Shown here piece by piece: positions 16,301 to 22,614 of a DNA stretch of 28,899 bases (position 1 is the first letter of the stretch; each line of letters opens with the position of its first letter). The translations under genes were made by a program, and so were the position numbers. Source of the DNA: Clostridiales bacterium UBA1234 (GTDB lineage Bacteria; Bacillota; Clostridia; TANB77; UBA1234); contig DBWQ01000003.1 in the NCBI GenBank assembly GCA_002308995.1, forward strand, positions 104,171-133,069. The letters are read 5' to 3'. The notes under the pieces are model-generated. The model did not search any database, was not told the DNA's origin, and saw only the letters and a program-made list of their open reading frames with translations.

Positions 16301-16876
16301 CAATATGGATATGGGGCAAATGAAGAATCTACCTTTATTAATGACATTACTCCACTAATTACTACAAACGATTATAGTGAGGTTAAGAAGGCTGTACAAG
16401 AGTATGCATCAGGTGAAACAACAATCACGAAAGCACAATTACAAACGATTTTAAGAAGCTTTAATGGTCATTGGTATGGTGAGTTTGGCTTCCCTGCATC
16501 TACAAAAGTAGTGTTAGATTCTGTATTAGCTGCACAAAGCAATCCTAATCAGTACAGAAGCGGATTAGAACAAAAGAAAGGTTACTTAATTGTTGTATTT
16601 GACGATGTTTATACCACACCAGAAGCTGGTGGTGTAGTTTCGGAAGGTGATACGTATCTATCCTATGATATGACAGACGATAATACACAGTGGATGAGAG
16701 AGACAGGACCTGTAACAAGTTCTTCTGAATATACAAAAGTGATACTACCAAATGGAAAGACGACATTAATTCCTAGTATTGTTAGCAGTTCTGATAAGAT
16801 GATTGGTGCTGCGATGGCAATTTATGAAGTAGCTTACACGAGTGCAGATGATCTTCAAGCAGGTGGAACACACTAA
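10361..16876 (+). CDS. giant secreted surface protein with Cys-pair knuckle repeats and MucBP-like segments
   Basis: A 2171-residue predicted exported protein. The signal peptide (KKKRLLLLISMMILCLMSYF, cleavage near VFA-EE) is clear. Residues about 29-317 hold nine Cys pairs (CTHC, CSLC, CEFC, CSVENC, CTVC, CSAYGC, CDKC, CNRC, CKIC) with nearby His, spaced roughly 25-45 residues apart, so metal-binding knuckles are plausible. A region of unknown fold follows, then a linker GGGGDPPGENPPVT near 631-644. After it come several MucBP-like strands with a Y-x-D-x-DG pattern (GMIGYRDVDGSRIAGDTYL; VHVRYLDEDGNQVMPDDY). The remaining half is acidic, beta-rich in appearance and unrecognised. No LPxTG, C-terminal TM helix or SLH repeat is visible, so anchoring may depend on the SLH protein just upstream. 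Start 10361 is chosen 6 bases after AGGAGGG; ATG 10355 abuts it. Adhesion or surface-layer roles are inference. Confidence 0.88.
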   Translation: MKKKRLLLLISMMILCLMSYFSVVFAEECPYKGECTSNKLDPCTHCNSVHYGFHSLSERISCEKIDDYEHKSVWKCSLCGEKVESTGTHSLKVTSDGDSDGHYVECEFCSYKDQKSHSLVYDSSQGKTDETHGVKCSVENCGYKTTKPHTPSTYATKIDSNNHKKYCTVCDKAIIEAHDCSGTGTFVSIVTGENGLSETHKHKLTCSAYGCGYQGESTGTTKFRAYPVTSDSPAYAEKDDLHVAYCDKCNLLDYKKTEAHTKYWSMGNATDAYHECNRCRTRHVFAEAKGHATAGRHYYDAIPQTVTVGDSFDCKICGARGRLTFGMTDFVKDKLDGLPHKGEYTILGASPAMVEREFDVKDFFVYCNQYPIDIEGNVFDFKIAPDIRKYKHGTFYEHVDHLLQSVSDMDDLMQKDVNYDFLTAADDYINGRIADPVVTEKVKTDIAYFLTHYAGYRPGYINETMTRPVTETAGVLSSYLHAKAITRYNIYLFWKGYNIMTINWDKINEIGSPVGKTWLDDGKPDIKFVRKAEGHAFGTTFYDNGEAVQALPKYEIDNCGGDGANVRQYMYWCFDKGLPPGHYQIFDKTLFTGGFGETTKAKRAPMNNTALTYNAGYRNTLLFKVSAAEGGGGDPPGENPPVTIETSYTDVYARGMIGYRDVDGSRIAGDTYLPPEDKMSFFILWNALGNHYNYPLSLDWTQGAGYRIVGYEVFPGATDSPVITQTTTQITITYPDGTPDGASETTNSVVWTYDPSSDEGLGILEDCPMSAAAHAIPEGSQNVRIDIPCEPEYVNCNVIIYCEPVKYSIQHFDNLDTADAISTNMNKPNLLFKDAEENLVPNSGATGKKNFSTKAAPSLNRKWWPAYILKGYEVLSGDQVLATKTYSTETTSKLTPGDEKRYAHLTTALVDENIYYPSEYRRNKGDLDHGDEFNYDTKTEYNDKIGYAKDKTVRFQYQYPVVDVSHVKYEDTNTCLKDVDDNDLKYTVRLDSQNLVIASLNLPENDLIVTTTEGQKKFHYKIPDRALVQVLVYQKNYNDAGVPTGTASLFRAFCHRDFVPGGLDSSKLRVINDDAFLYGYYISIGSLLSDGLFTQNSDIVFSDMIFKLVYKTQYSVHVRYLDEDGNQVMPDDYRPIHDDGTADIPVPNIEDTQSRKFRDYVLEDDEPTRDKYDEEDEMIYLEDLDPENMEMIVYYYKISKDKPPEVTDPDTLELEEKPPFAYIKSNKRKDSEEETKEYVVEEAMPTEEDLYANVVTEEYILRNNFRQKERKQHLKVQLVKEYYERNNEGEVSDTAEMDIGDPFEYDFYYKYFSGAFTDMYLVDNATLYNEAIKVDSTYGNVKLTANWPAGIKPELVYEKGGTITIPQGGEDPETRSRIIQVEDSGEGTIYIKIKILDIAYSQADINVDKELDTYKNGALDQLLIKTAAISGDTLKVINVGENQNGTDLYLDGTVPMMLWHHYDKDAMMYLTDETNQYYYPIHDEFYIPRNCLYKADGITIRQDAQNKEYLTTQMDLVYLFEKNAEERLPEGESPDEVKKVYLDASLKDPINDKNLFYEKDDETKLVTKNNINVYTPIVNRVEMFDHVVDDLDNPGESENEVVGVETILEGHPRGKDNTRVLEVDKQFMIIIPHDGFHPGAETEPAFSRGYGDKIYNYEGIKSGDTTWAYEKKAFAKDKYVKFDFDVYIMGLMKDDGTIVPVHKLLEAGKWHKLSQFGNADFNGLKAEKYIFTVPNWVSDNQYKNVDVRIVARNYFSETGNAEDMDSVPASKIGTGAYNKKNEYVLEKQFGVYISGALYDLEVRTTNDVGWKGKVSSLKKAFTLSRVGTGIRYLPIGQGAQISPYALGIKLGYSVYFDVKTKGRATKDITIQPHIYYVEEDGTGLTDEITLFYQENQDSANYKKLDSSVAASISMNDTYGEVNNKENFGNEITRKTILIEDLLHANINLNDLDEIGSLQGKLTLEKAIEKLPLENLANSFTQYGYGANEESTFINDITPLITTNDYSEVKKAVQEYASGETTITKAQLQTILRSFNGHWYGEFGFPASTKVVLDSVLAAQSNPNQYRSGLEQKKGYLIVVFDDVYTTPEAGGVVSEGDTYLSYDMTDDNTQWMRETGPVTSSSEYTKVILPNGKTTLIPSIVSSSDKMIGAAMAIYEVAYTSADDLQAGGTH
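10445..11312 (+). repeat. nine-unit Cys-pair/His knuckle array inside the giant gene
   Basis: Protein-level repeat: units such as HYVECEFCSYKDQKSH, HKKYCTVCDKAIIEAH and HVAYCDKCNLLDYKKTEAH share H-x(2-3)-C-x(2)-C-x(9-11)-H. Two units have x4 between the Cys residues (CSVENC, CSAYGC). The DNA is not tandemly identical, so the units have diverged under selection for the Cys/His pattern. Confidence 0.75.
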
Positions 16877-16897
16877 TCTATCTGATACGGAATTAGT

Positions 16898-16929
16898 AAA
16901 AAAAGAGGTGCATTACGCGCCTCTTTTTT
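16898..16929 (+). terminator. rho-independent terminator of the surface-protein operon
   Basis: GAGGTGC (16905-16911) pairs with GCGCCTC (16917-16923) around a 5-base loop. Seven A precede the stem and six T follow it, so it could work in both directions. Confidence 0.9.
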
Positions 16930-16930
16930 C

Positions 16931-16959
16931 TTGCTTAAAAACGTGTTTTGAGATATAAT
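16931..16959 (+). promoter_or_regulatory. sigma-A-type promoter for cmk
   Basis: TTGCTT at 16931-16936, a 17-base spacer and TATAAT at 16954-16959, directly after the previous terminator. The leader before the ATG cluster would be only about 10-15 bases. Confidence 0.75.
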
Positions 16960-16980
16960 CTACAAGAAGAGGTGATGATG

Positions 16981-17640
16981 ATGATGATTGCCATTGATGG
17001 CCCTGCTGGGACAGGAAAAGGCACTATCGCTAAGCTAATATCCGATCGACTAGGTTTTATGTATATTGATACGGGAGCTATGTATCGCTCTATTACACTT
17101 AAAATACTGCGTGAAGGCATTTCACTTGATAAGTTAGATAGCATTAAAGATTTACTAGAAAGAACTGTGATTACATTCAAAACGATTGAAAATAAGCAGC
17201 ATGTATTTTTGGATGAAGAAGATGTAACGGATTTTATTCGTACCCCTGAGATTAATGATACTGTTTCATTGGTTTCTGCTATACCAGAAATTCGAGTGAA
17301 AATGGTTGAACTACAACGTAAGTTAGGAGAAAGTGGCAATGTCATCATGGAAGGTAGGGACATCACAACGGTAGTATTTCCTCATGCGGAGTTAAAGATC
17401 TATTTAGATGCAAGTATCGAGATAAGAGCCATGAGAAGGTACAAGGAGCTTATAGAAAAAGGTAATGTGGTTACGTATGAGGATACCTTAGAAAGCATCC
17501 GAAAAAGAGACTATAACGATATGCACAAAGAAATGGGGGCATTAAAAATTGCCGAAGATGCTATTGTGATTGATACGAGCAATTTAAGCATAGAAGAAGT
17601 ATATGAGGCTGTGGTAGCAAAAATACCAAAGAATGAATGA
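16981..17640 (+). CDS. cmk: cytidylate (CMP/dCMP) kinase
   Basis: A cytoplasmic P-loop kinase of about 219 residues that makes CDP/dCDP from CMP/dCMP with ATP. P-loop GPAGTGKGT (residues 7-15; GKGT instead of the commoner GKST); LGFMYIDTGAMYR is the CMP-binding family signature; GNVIMEGRDITTVVFPHAELK and RRYKELIEKG match the NMP-binding and lid parts of bacterial Cmk. Four ATG codons stand in tandem (16975-16986) after AAGAGGTG. I chose the third, which has 6-base spacing and gives MMIAIDGPAG; the neighbours are possible. An upstream TTG at 16948 lies in the promoter. It heads the cmk-plsC-scpB group, and cmk beside an acyltransferase gene is a common clostridial order, fitting its role in supplying CTP for phospholipid synthesis. 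Confidence 0.95.
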   Translation: MMIAIDGPAGTGKGTIAKLISDRLGFMYIDTGAMYRSITLKILREGISLDKLDSIKDLLERTVITFKTIENKQHVFLDEEDVTDFIRTPEINDTVSLVSAIPEIRVKMVELQRKLGESGNVIMEGRDITTVVFPHAELKIYLDASIEIRAMRRYKELIEKGNVVTYEDTLESIRKRDYNDMHKEMGALKIAEDAIVIDTSNLSIEEVYEAVVAKIPKNE

Positions 17641-17653
17641 GTAAAATTTGTAG

Positions 17654-17672
17654 TAGCAAGCTTAGCTTGCTA
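17654..17672 (+). repeat. short perfect hairpin between cmk and plsC
   Basis: TAGCAAGC-TTA-GCTTGCTA: a perfect 8-bp stem with a 3-base loop and no T-run, so not a terminator. It has the same design as 7919-7937, TRGCRAGC-NNN-GCTYGCYA, and both are preceded by GTAG. Confidence 0.7.
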
Positions 17673-17696
17673 GGAACATATAAGGAGAACTAAGTT

Positions 17697-18290
17697 ATGG
17701 TACGAAAAATATTTATTGTCATTTGTTATATCATTTCTCACTGTTTTTATCGCGTCAGAACCGAAGGCTATGAAAATATTCCCAAAGATGGCGCTGCCAT
17801 TATTTGTGGAAACCATGTACATCTATTTGATGCCATCTCATTTGTAGTGCATTTAAAAAAACGTATGATTTATGTGATGGCAAAAGCAGAGCTATTTGAA
17901 TCGAAATTTGGCAACTGGCTTTTTACCCATGTGGGAGCTTTTCCAGTGAGTCGTGGCAAGGGAGATGTAGCTGCAGTGAATACAGCCATTCATCACTTAG
18001 AACAGGGAGATTTATTATTAATTTTTCCAGAAGGAACACGAAATGGGCTTGCCAAAGGTCAAAAATTTAAAAAGGGTGCTGCCTACATGGCAATTCAAAA
18101 CAAGGTGCCCATTGTACCAATTGCCTTTGCAGGTAGTTTTAAGTTTATGCATAAGGTATTTGTTCGTGTAGGAAAGCCAATTGACGTCACACCATATTTA
18201 TCAGATGATGGAGAAGTGGATGTGAAAAAAGTAATAGAATTAACAAAAGTTTTACAAGAGGAAGTCATTAAACTAAGAGATGCAAATTAA
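17697..18290 (+). CDS. plsC: 1-acyl-sn-glycerol-3-phosphate acyltransferase
   Basis: A 197-residue membrane-associated PlsC-family acyltransferase. It converts lysophosphatidic acid to phosphatidic acid with acyl-ACP or acyl-CoA. The catalytic HX4D motif is in CGNHVHLFDAISF (His40, Asp45), and the acceptor-binding motif is LLLIFPEGTRNG (FPEGTR at 110-115). A short N-terminal hydrophobic stretch (residues 5-18) should attach it to the membrane. The length is typical of the short clostridial PlsC. AAGGAG lies 9 bases before the ATG. It follows cmk after a small hairpin and is probably cotranscribed with it. The family has several relatives; PlsC is the best call, and another lysophospholipid acyltransferase is possible. 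Confidence 0.92.
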   Translation: MVRKIFIVICYIISHCFYRVRTEGYENIPKDGAAIICGNHVHLFDAISFVVHLKKRMIYVMAKAELFESKFGNWLFTHVGAFPVSRGKGDVAAVNTAIHHLEQGDLLLIFPEGTRNGLAKGQKFKKGAAYMAIQNKVPIVPIAFAGSFKFMHKVFVRVGKPIDVTPYLSDDGEVDVKKVIELTKVLQEEVIKLRDAN

Positions 18291-18339
18291 TTTTTGCTAA
18301 GAAATGATTGCTAGAAAAAGAATGTGAGGATTTTAAATC

Positions 18340-19011
18340 ATGGAGAAGAGTGAACTAATATCTTTAATTGAAGCATTGTTATTTGCTAGTGGTAAGCCGG
18401 TAAGTGTTGACACACTTTGCGAACTTACGGGAGAAGAAAAGCATAGCATTTATGAAGCAGTAGAAGCATTAAAGCAAGAATTATTAACAGGAGGTCATGG
18501 TATTCAACTGATAGAAATCAATGATTCTTATCAACTTGCTACCTTAGAAAAATACTATGATGTCATTACAAAAATGCTAGATACTCGTCCAAAGCCAAGT
18601 TTATCACAAGCGGCATTTGAAGTACTTTCCATTATTGCGTATAATCCAAAGGTGACTAGAGCAGAACTTGAGCGCATTCGTGGTGTAGCTTCTGATAGTG
18701 CACTAAATCGTTTAATTGAATATGATTTGGTAGAAGAGGCAGGACGTATGGATGCGCCAGGTCGTCCTGTTATGTATCAAACGACGGATGAGTTTTTAAG
18801 AATGTTTGGCTATCGCTCACTGAAAGATTTGCCAGAACTTCCTAAACTAAAAGAAGAAGTGGCAGAGCAGATGGAGCTAGAAGAAACAATAGTGGATGGA
18901 GCAAGTTTAGGTCGAGATGATTCCATACTAATAGCAGACACGGTAGGGACATCAGATGAAACGTATACAACAAATACAACAAATACAACAGATACATTAA
19001 TAGAATCCTAA
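18340..19011 (+). CDS. scpB: segregation and condensation protein B
   Basis: A 223-residue ScpB, the kleisin-associated subunit of the SMC-ScpA-ScpB condensin that organises and segregates the chromosome. Two winged-helix domains: N-terminal LISLIEALLFASGKPVSVDTL, written here with the family's opening pattern, and a second one containing LSQAAFEVLSIIAYNPKVTRAELE and RIRGVASDSALNRLIEYDLV. The conserved core ends near DLPELPKL. An acidic tail and a Thr/Asn run (TTNTTNTTDT, encoded by imperfect ACAACAAAT repeats) follow, longer than the core needs. scpA, usually adjacent, is not in this window; plsC stands in its place. The ribosome site GAGGA is spaced about 11 bases from the ATG, rather far. 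The stop is immediately followed by the left end of a palindromic element. Confidence 0.93.
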   Translation: MEKSELISLIEALLFASGKPVSVDTLCELTGEEKHSIYEAVEALKQELLTGGHGIQLIEINDSYQLATLEKYYDVITKMLDTRPKPSLSQAAFEVLSIIAYNPKVTRAELERIRGVASDSALNRLIEYDLVEEAGRMDAPGRPVMYQTTDEFLRMFGYRSLKDLPELPKLKEEVAEQMELEETIVDGASLGRDDSILIADTVGTSDETYTTNTTNTTDTLIES

Positions 19012-19210
19012 TTTTCACAATTTGTATTTTCAAAGCGCATTACAAAATGCATTAGAAAGCATGCAAAAACCTAAGCTACAGCCGGTGAAATTTTTTAGGA
19101 AAGCGTTAAGCGGTTGGTGCTCCTGAAAAATTTCAAAAGGCTGTGCGTGGTTTTTGCTAGGCTTTCTTATAAATGAAGTACTAAGCGACTGAAAATACAA
19201 ATTGTGAAAA
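19012..19210. repeat. 199-bp palindromic MITE-like element with perfect 21-bp terminal inverted repeats
   Basis: The left end 19012-19032 is the exact reverse complement of 19190-19210. Inside, 19051-19081 (AGAAAGCATGCAAAAACC...) pairs imperfectly with 19139-19168 (...GGTTTTTGCTAGGCTTTCT), and GAAATTTTTTAGG near 19087-19099 pairs with CCTGAAAAATTTC near 19122-19134, so nearly the whole element can fold as one long hairpin with its tip near 19110. It encodes no plausible protein; the minus-strand open frame across it is a by-product. It starts at the base after the scpB stop codon and ends 32 bases before addB. It could act as a bidirectional transcript end or be a non-autonomous transposon relic. 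Confidence 0.8.
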
Positions 19211-19242
19211 ATAAGTATTTCATAGAATGAAGAGGTTTTTTT

Positions 19243-22200
19243 ATGAAAATTATCTATGGCCGTAGTGGCTACGGTAAATCGTACTACTGTATGAATGAAA
19301 TCAAACAAAATATAGAGGCGTCTTTTGATGGACCTCTTCTTTTTATTGTGCCAGAGCAATTTTCACTTTCTGCCGAAATGGATTTATCGAAAATCGTTAA
19401 TAGAGGTGGCATTATGAAGGCGGAAGTCGTTACCTTTAAAAGGCTTTGCCACCGTATCTACAATGAGTTTGGCTTTCGCAAAACTGCCATTGGAAGTAGT
19501 GCGAAAACCATGCTCCTTTATTTTTTGATGAGTAAGCTAGATAGCAAGCTTGAGGTGCTAAAAGGGGTAGAAAAAAATCCAGGCTTAGTCGATACGGTAT
19601 CTAATTTTATTTCTGAATGTAAACGTTATCATTTAACCCCTGAAATCTTAAAATCATATGAACCACATTCAGAGATTTTCAAACGAAAACTTGCAGATTT
19701 AACCATGCTTTATGAAGCATTCGAAGAACGATTGAATAGCGATTATATCGACAAAGATGATGAATTCACTAATTCAACAAAACTGATTGCAAAATCTTCA
19801 ATTGTGAAAGGAGCAAAAATCTGGATTGATGGCTTTGACGGCTTTACACCGCAAGAATTAAGCCTTATTTTTGCACTTGACGAAGTAGCAAGTGTTACGG
19901 TATCTCTTACCTTAGACGATACAGAGGAGAAGATGTTTTTACTAAACCAAAAGACTTATCAAAAACTTTCAAAGGATAGAGAAGTAGAAACCGTTTATTT
20001 AGAGAAACCATGGCGCTTTCAAAATGAGGAACTTTTCCATTTAGAAAAAAACTTTAATAAAATTTATCTTCAAAAATATGAAAAAGAAGTGAAAAATATT
20101 CAGATTTCGATGGAATCTAATTTGCATACCGAGATTGAGTCGGTTGCTAAATGTATTTTAAAAGAAGTAAGAGAAAATCATTTGCGTTTTGAGAATGTGG
20201 CGATTGTCACTAGGAATATTGAAGACTACAAAAACGAGTTTAAAATGATTTTTGAAATGTACCATATCCCTTACTTTTTTGATGATAAGCATGAGCTTGC
20301 CATGCAGCCCCTTGTTGTACTTGTATCGAGTTTGCTCGATATTTGTGCAAAGAATTTCTCGTATGAAGAGGTGTTTCACTACTTAAAGACAGGGCTTAGT
20401 AATATTCAAGATCCAAATGATATTGATTTATTAGAAAACTATGTCCTTGAATGGGGAATTAAACAAAATGGTTACCTTAAGGAATGGACTTGGGAAAGTT
20501 ATGATTTAGTAAAAATGAATGAGATTAGGAAAGCATTTGTAGAGCCTATCATGGCATTTAGAGCAAAATTTGAAAGCTCAAAAACCGTGAAAGAAATCAC
20601 CACAGCGATTTTTGAATTCTTAATAGAAACGCACGTATATGAAACTTTGGAGCAAAAAGCAGATGCTATTTTTCAAAAAGAAAAGCCAACCACTTCTGAG
20701 ATAGACGTTGCCTATACCTATGTGCAAGTATGGAATATTTTGATGAAACTATTTGATGAACTGGTTATGGTACTAGGAGATGAGGTTGTTTCTTTTGAAC
20801 GATATAAAAATATTATAAAACAGGGCATTTCTGAGTGCCAAATTGGTATTATTCCTACGACGCGTGATCATGTGCTTATTGGAGATGTTTCTAGAACAAG
20901 AAACTCTAATATCAAAGTATCGTTTGTGATTGGTCTTAATGACGGGATTTTCCCAAGTCCATATAACGATGAGGGATTAATTAATGATAGTGAGAGAAAT
21001 GAACTTTTGGAAAATGGAATTGAAATGGCTAAGGATACAAAACTTTTGCTATTAGAAGAAATGTTTCATATTTATAAAGCGCTTACCACGCCAAGTGAGA
21101 GATTATATTTATCGTATCCGGTTACTTCAAGTGATGGGACTTCTTTAAGACCATCGGAAGTGGTTAAAAGTGTGGAGCGCATTTTTCCACAAATAAAAGT
21201 GCAAAGTCATGTGCTAGAAAAGAAAGAATTAGAAGAAAAGATTACAACAGTAGATGCTACGTTGCCAATTCTTTTAGAAGATATTCGTGAAGTAGTAGAT
21301 CAAAAGAGAGAAGATTTACAATTAAAAGAGCTAACACTTTGGTATCATGAAAATGCGTTTGATAAAATAAACTTTGTGGATGATGCCTTACACTACCAAA
21401 ATACCATGGAGTATTTAAGTAAGGATAATGTGCAAAAGCTATATGGCAACGAAATGAATACGAGTGTTTCAAAGCTTGAATCGTATGCCAATTGCCCGTT
21501 TATGTTTTATCTTCGCTATGGACTTCATGTGAAAGACAGAAAAGTTTATCAGCTAGAAACGCCAGATGTAGGGTTATTTTTACATGAGATTATTGAAAAG
21601 TTTTCAAAAAAGATGTTAGAGAAGCATCGAAGCTTTCGAGAACTAGAAAAAGAGGAGGCCGATAAAATTACCTCTGAAACAGTGGAAGAAGTATTAGCAG
21701 ATTTTAAAGTTAGCTTATTTTCATCTGATAGTAAAATGAGAGCGCTTAGTGTGAAATTAAAAAAATTAGTGAAACGCGTGATATGGACCATCATTTTGCA
21801 AATCAAAACGTCAGATTTTGAAGTGGTACAAAGCGAATTAGAATTTGGAAAAGGAAAAGAAAACAAAGCTATCCAAATAGAACTTGCCGATGGCAAAAAG
21901 GTATCTTTAAATGGCAAAATAGACCGTGTAGATATTGCTAAGACTGAAGAAGGAAAGTTTGTGAGAATTATTGATTATAAGTCCTATAGCAAAGAAATGA
22001 AACTATTTGATGTGTACGAGGGGCTAGAAATTCAGATGATTACCTATATGGATGCCATAGAAGAATTAGAAACAATTCCAGGTGGTATGCTATATTTAAA
22101 GCTTGATAACCCGATGATAAAGACGAATAAGGAGATATCAGAGGAAGAAGTAGAAGAGGCCATTCGTAAAGCACTTCGCATGAATGGTATGATTATTGCT

Positions 22201-22542
22201 AATACAAGGCTAATGAAAGCAATGGACCATGAGATGGATACGACTTCACAAAATCTTGATTTAGGAGTAAAAGGTGGTAAGTTTACCGGTAAAACTTATG
22301 TGCCTAGTGAAGAAGAATTTACCAAACTTCGCACGCATGTGAGAAAAGTGCTAAAAGAAATATGCGAAGAAATTCAAAAAGGCAATATTCAAAACAAGCC
22401 GGTTAGAAATAAAGGGAAGTCCCCGTGTGAATACTGCGACTATAAAACAGTATGTCGATTTGATCGAAACCTTGGCAATGAATACCGCTACTTAAAAGAA
22501 CTTAAGAAAGAAGAAGTGTGGGAACAGTTAAAACTAGAATAG
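19243..22542 (+). CDS. addB: ATP-dependent helicase/deoxyribonuclease subunit B
   Basis: A 1099-residue AddB, which with AddA forms the RecBCD-equivalent helicase-nuclease that resects double-strand breaks and recognises Chi. N-terminal P-loop IIYGRSGYGKSYYC (GRSGYGKS at 6-13), then a degenerate UvrD-like helicase body. The C-terminal nuclease domain has Asp894, Asp911 and Lys913 (GKIDRVD...IIDYKS), and the Fe-S staple is formed by Cys751 (YANCPFMFYL) with Cys1062, Cys1065 and Cys1071 (CEYCDYKTVC). All four cluster ligands are present in the C-X2-C-X5-C arrangement of AddB. The length is close to the usual 1150-1170. The start follows AAGAGG. addA begins 72 bases later, so the pair is likely one transcript. 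Confidence 0.96.
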   Translation: MKIIYGRSGYGKSYYCMNEIKQNIEASFDGPLLFIVPEQFSLSAEMDLSKIVNRGGIMKAEVVTFKRLCHRIYNEFGFRKTAIGSSAKTMLLYFLMSKLDSKLEVLKGVEKNPGLVDTVSNFISECKRYHLTPEILKSYEPHSEIFKRKLADLTMLYEAFEERLNSDYIDKDDEFTNSTKLIAKSSIVKGAKIWIDGFDGFTPQELSLIFALDEVASVTVSLTLDDTEEKMFLLNQKTYQKLSKDREVETVYLEKPWRFQNEELFHLEKNFNKIYLQKYEKEVKNIQISMESNLHTEIESVAKCILKEVRENHLRFENVAIVTRNIEDYKNEFKMIFEMYHIPYFFDDKHELAMQPLVVLVSSLLDICAKNFSYEEVFHYLKTGLSNIQDPNDIDLLENYVLEWGIKQNGYLKEWTWESYDLVKMNEIRKAFVEPIMAFRAKFESSKTVKEITTAIFEFLIETHVYETLEQKADAIFQKEKPTTSEIDVAYTYVQVWNILMKLFDELVMVLGDEVVSFERYKNIIKQGISECQIGIIPTTRDHVLIGDVSRTRNSNIKVSFVIGLNDGIFPSPYNDEGLINDSERNELLENGIEMAKDTKLLLLEEMFHIYKALTTPSERLYLSYPVTSSDGTSLRPSEVVKSVERIFPQIKVQSHVLEKKELEEKITTVDATLPILLEDIREVVDQKREDLQLKELTLWYHENAFDKINFVDDALHYQNTMEYLSKDNVQKLYGNEMNTSVSKLESYANCPFMFYLRYGLHVKDRKVYQLETPDVGLFLHEIIEKFSKKMLEKHRSFRELEKEEADKITSETVEEVLADFKVSLFSSDSKMRALSVKLKKLVKRVIWTIILQIKTSDFEVVQSELEFGKGKENKAIQIELADGKKVSLNGKIDRVDIAKTEEGKFVRIIDYKSYSKEMKLFDVYEGLEIQMITYMDAIEELETIPGGMLYLKLDNPMIKTNKEISEEEVEEAIRKALRMNGMIIANTRLMKAMDHEMDTTSQNLDLGVKGGKFTGKTYVPSEEEFTKLRTHVRKVLKEICEEIQKGNIQNKPVRNKGKSPCEYCDYKTVCRFDRNLGNEYRYLKELKKEEVWEQLKLE

Positions 22543-22614
22543 GAAGCAATAGATAGAACGGGATTTATGAAAATGTAGTATGCGGAACAGAAAGAAAAAA
22601 TTGGGGTGTTTTAT

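Noticed and set aside
18955..18995. Short ACAACAAAT-type repeats as a possible CRISPR or tandem-repeat locus
   Set aside because: Units are only 9 bases, two to three copies, without spacers, and they code for the Thr/Asn tail of ScpB.
19030..19359. A 109-codon minus-strand open frame across the scpB-addB gap
   Set aside because: It lies mostly in the 199-bp palindrome and runs into the addB start on the other strand. No ribosome site was seen, and palindromic DNA readily gives such frames.
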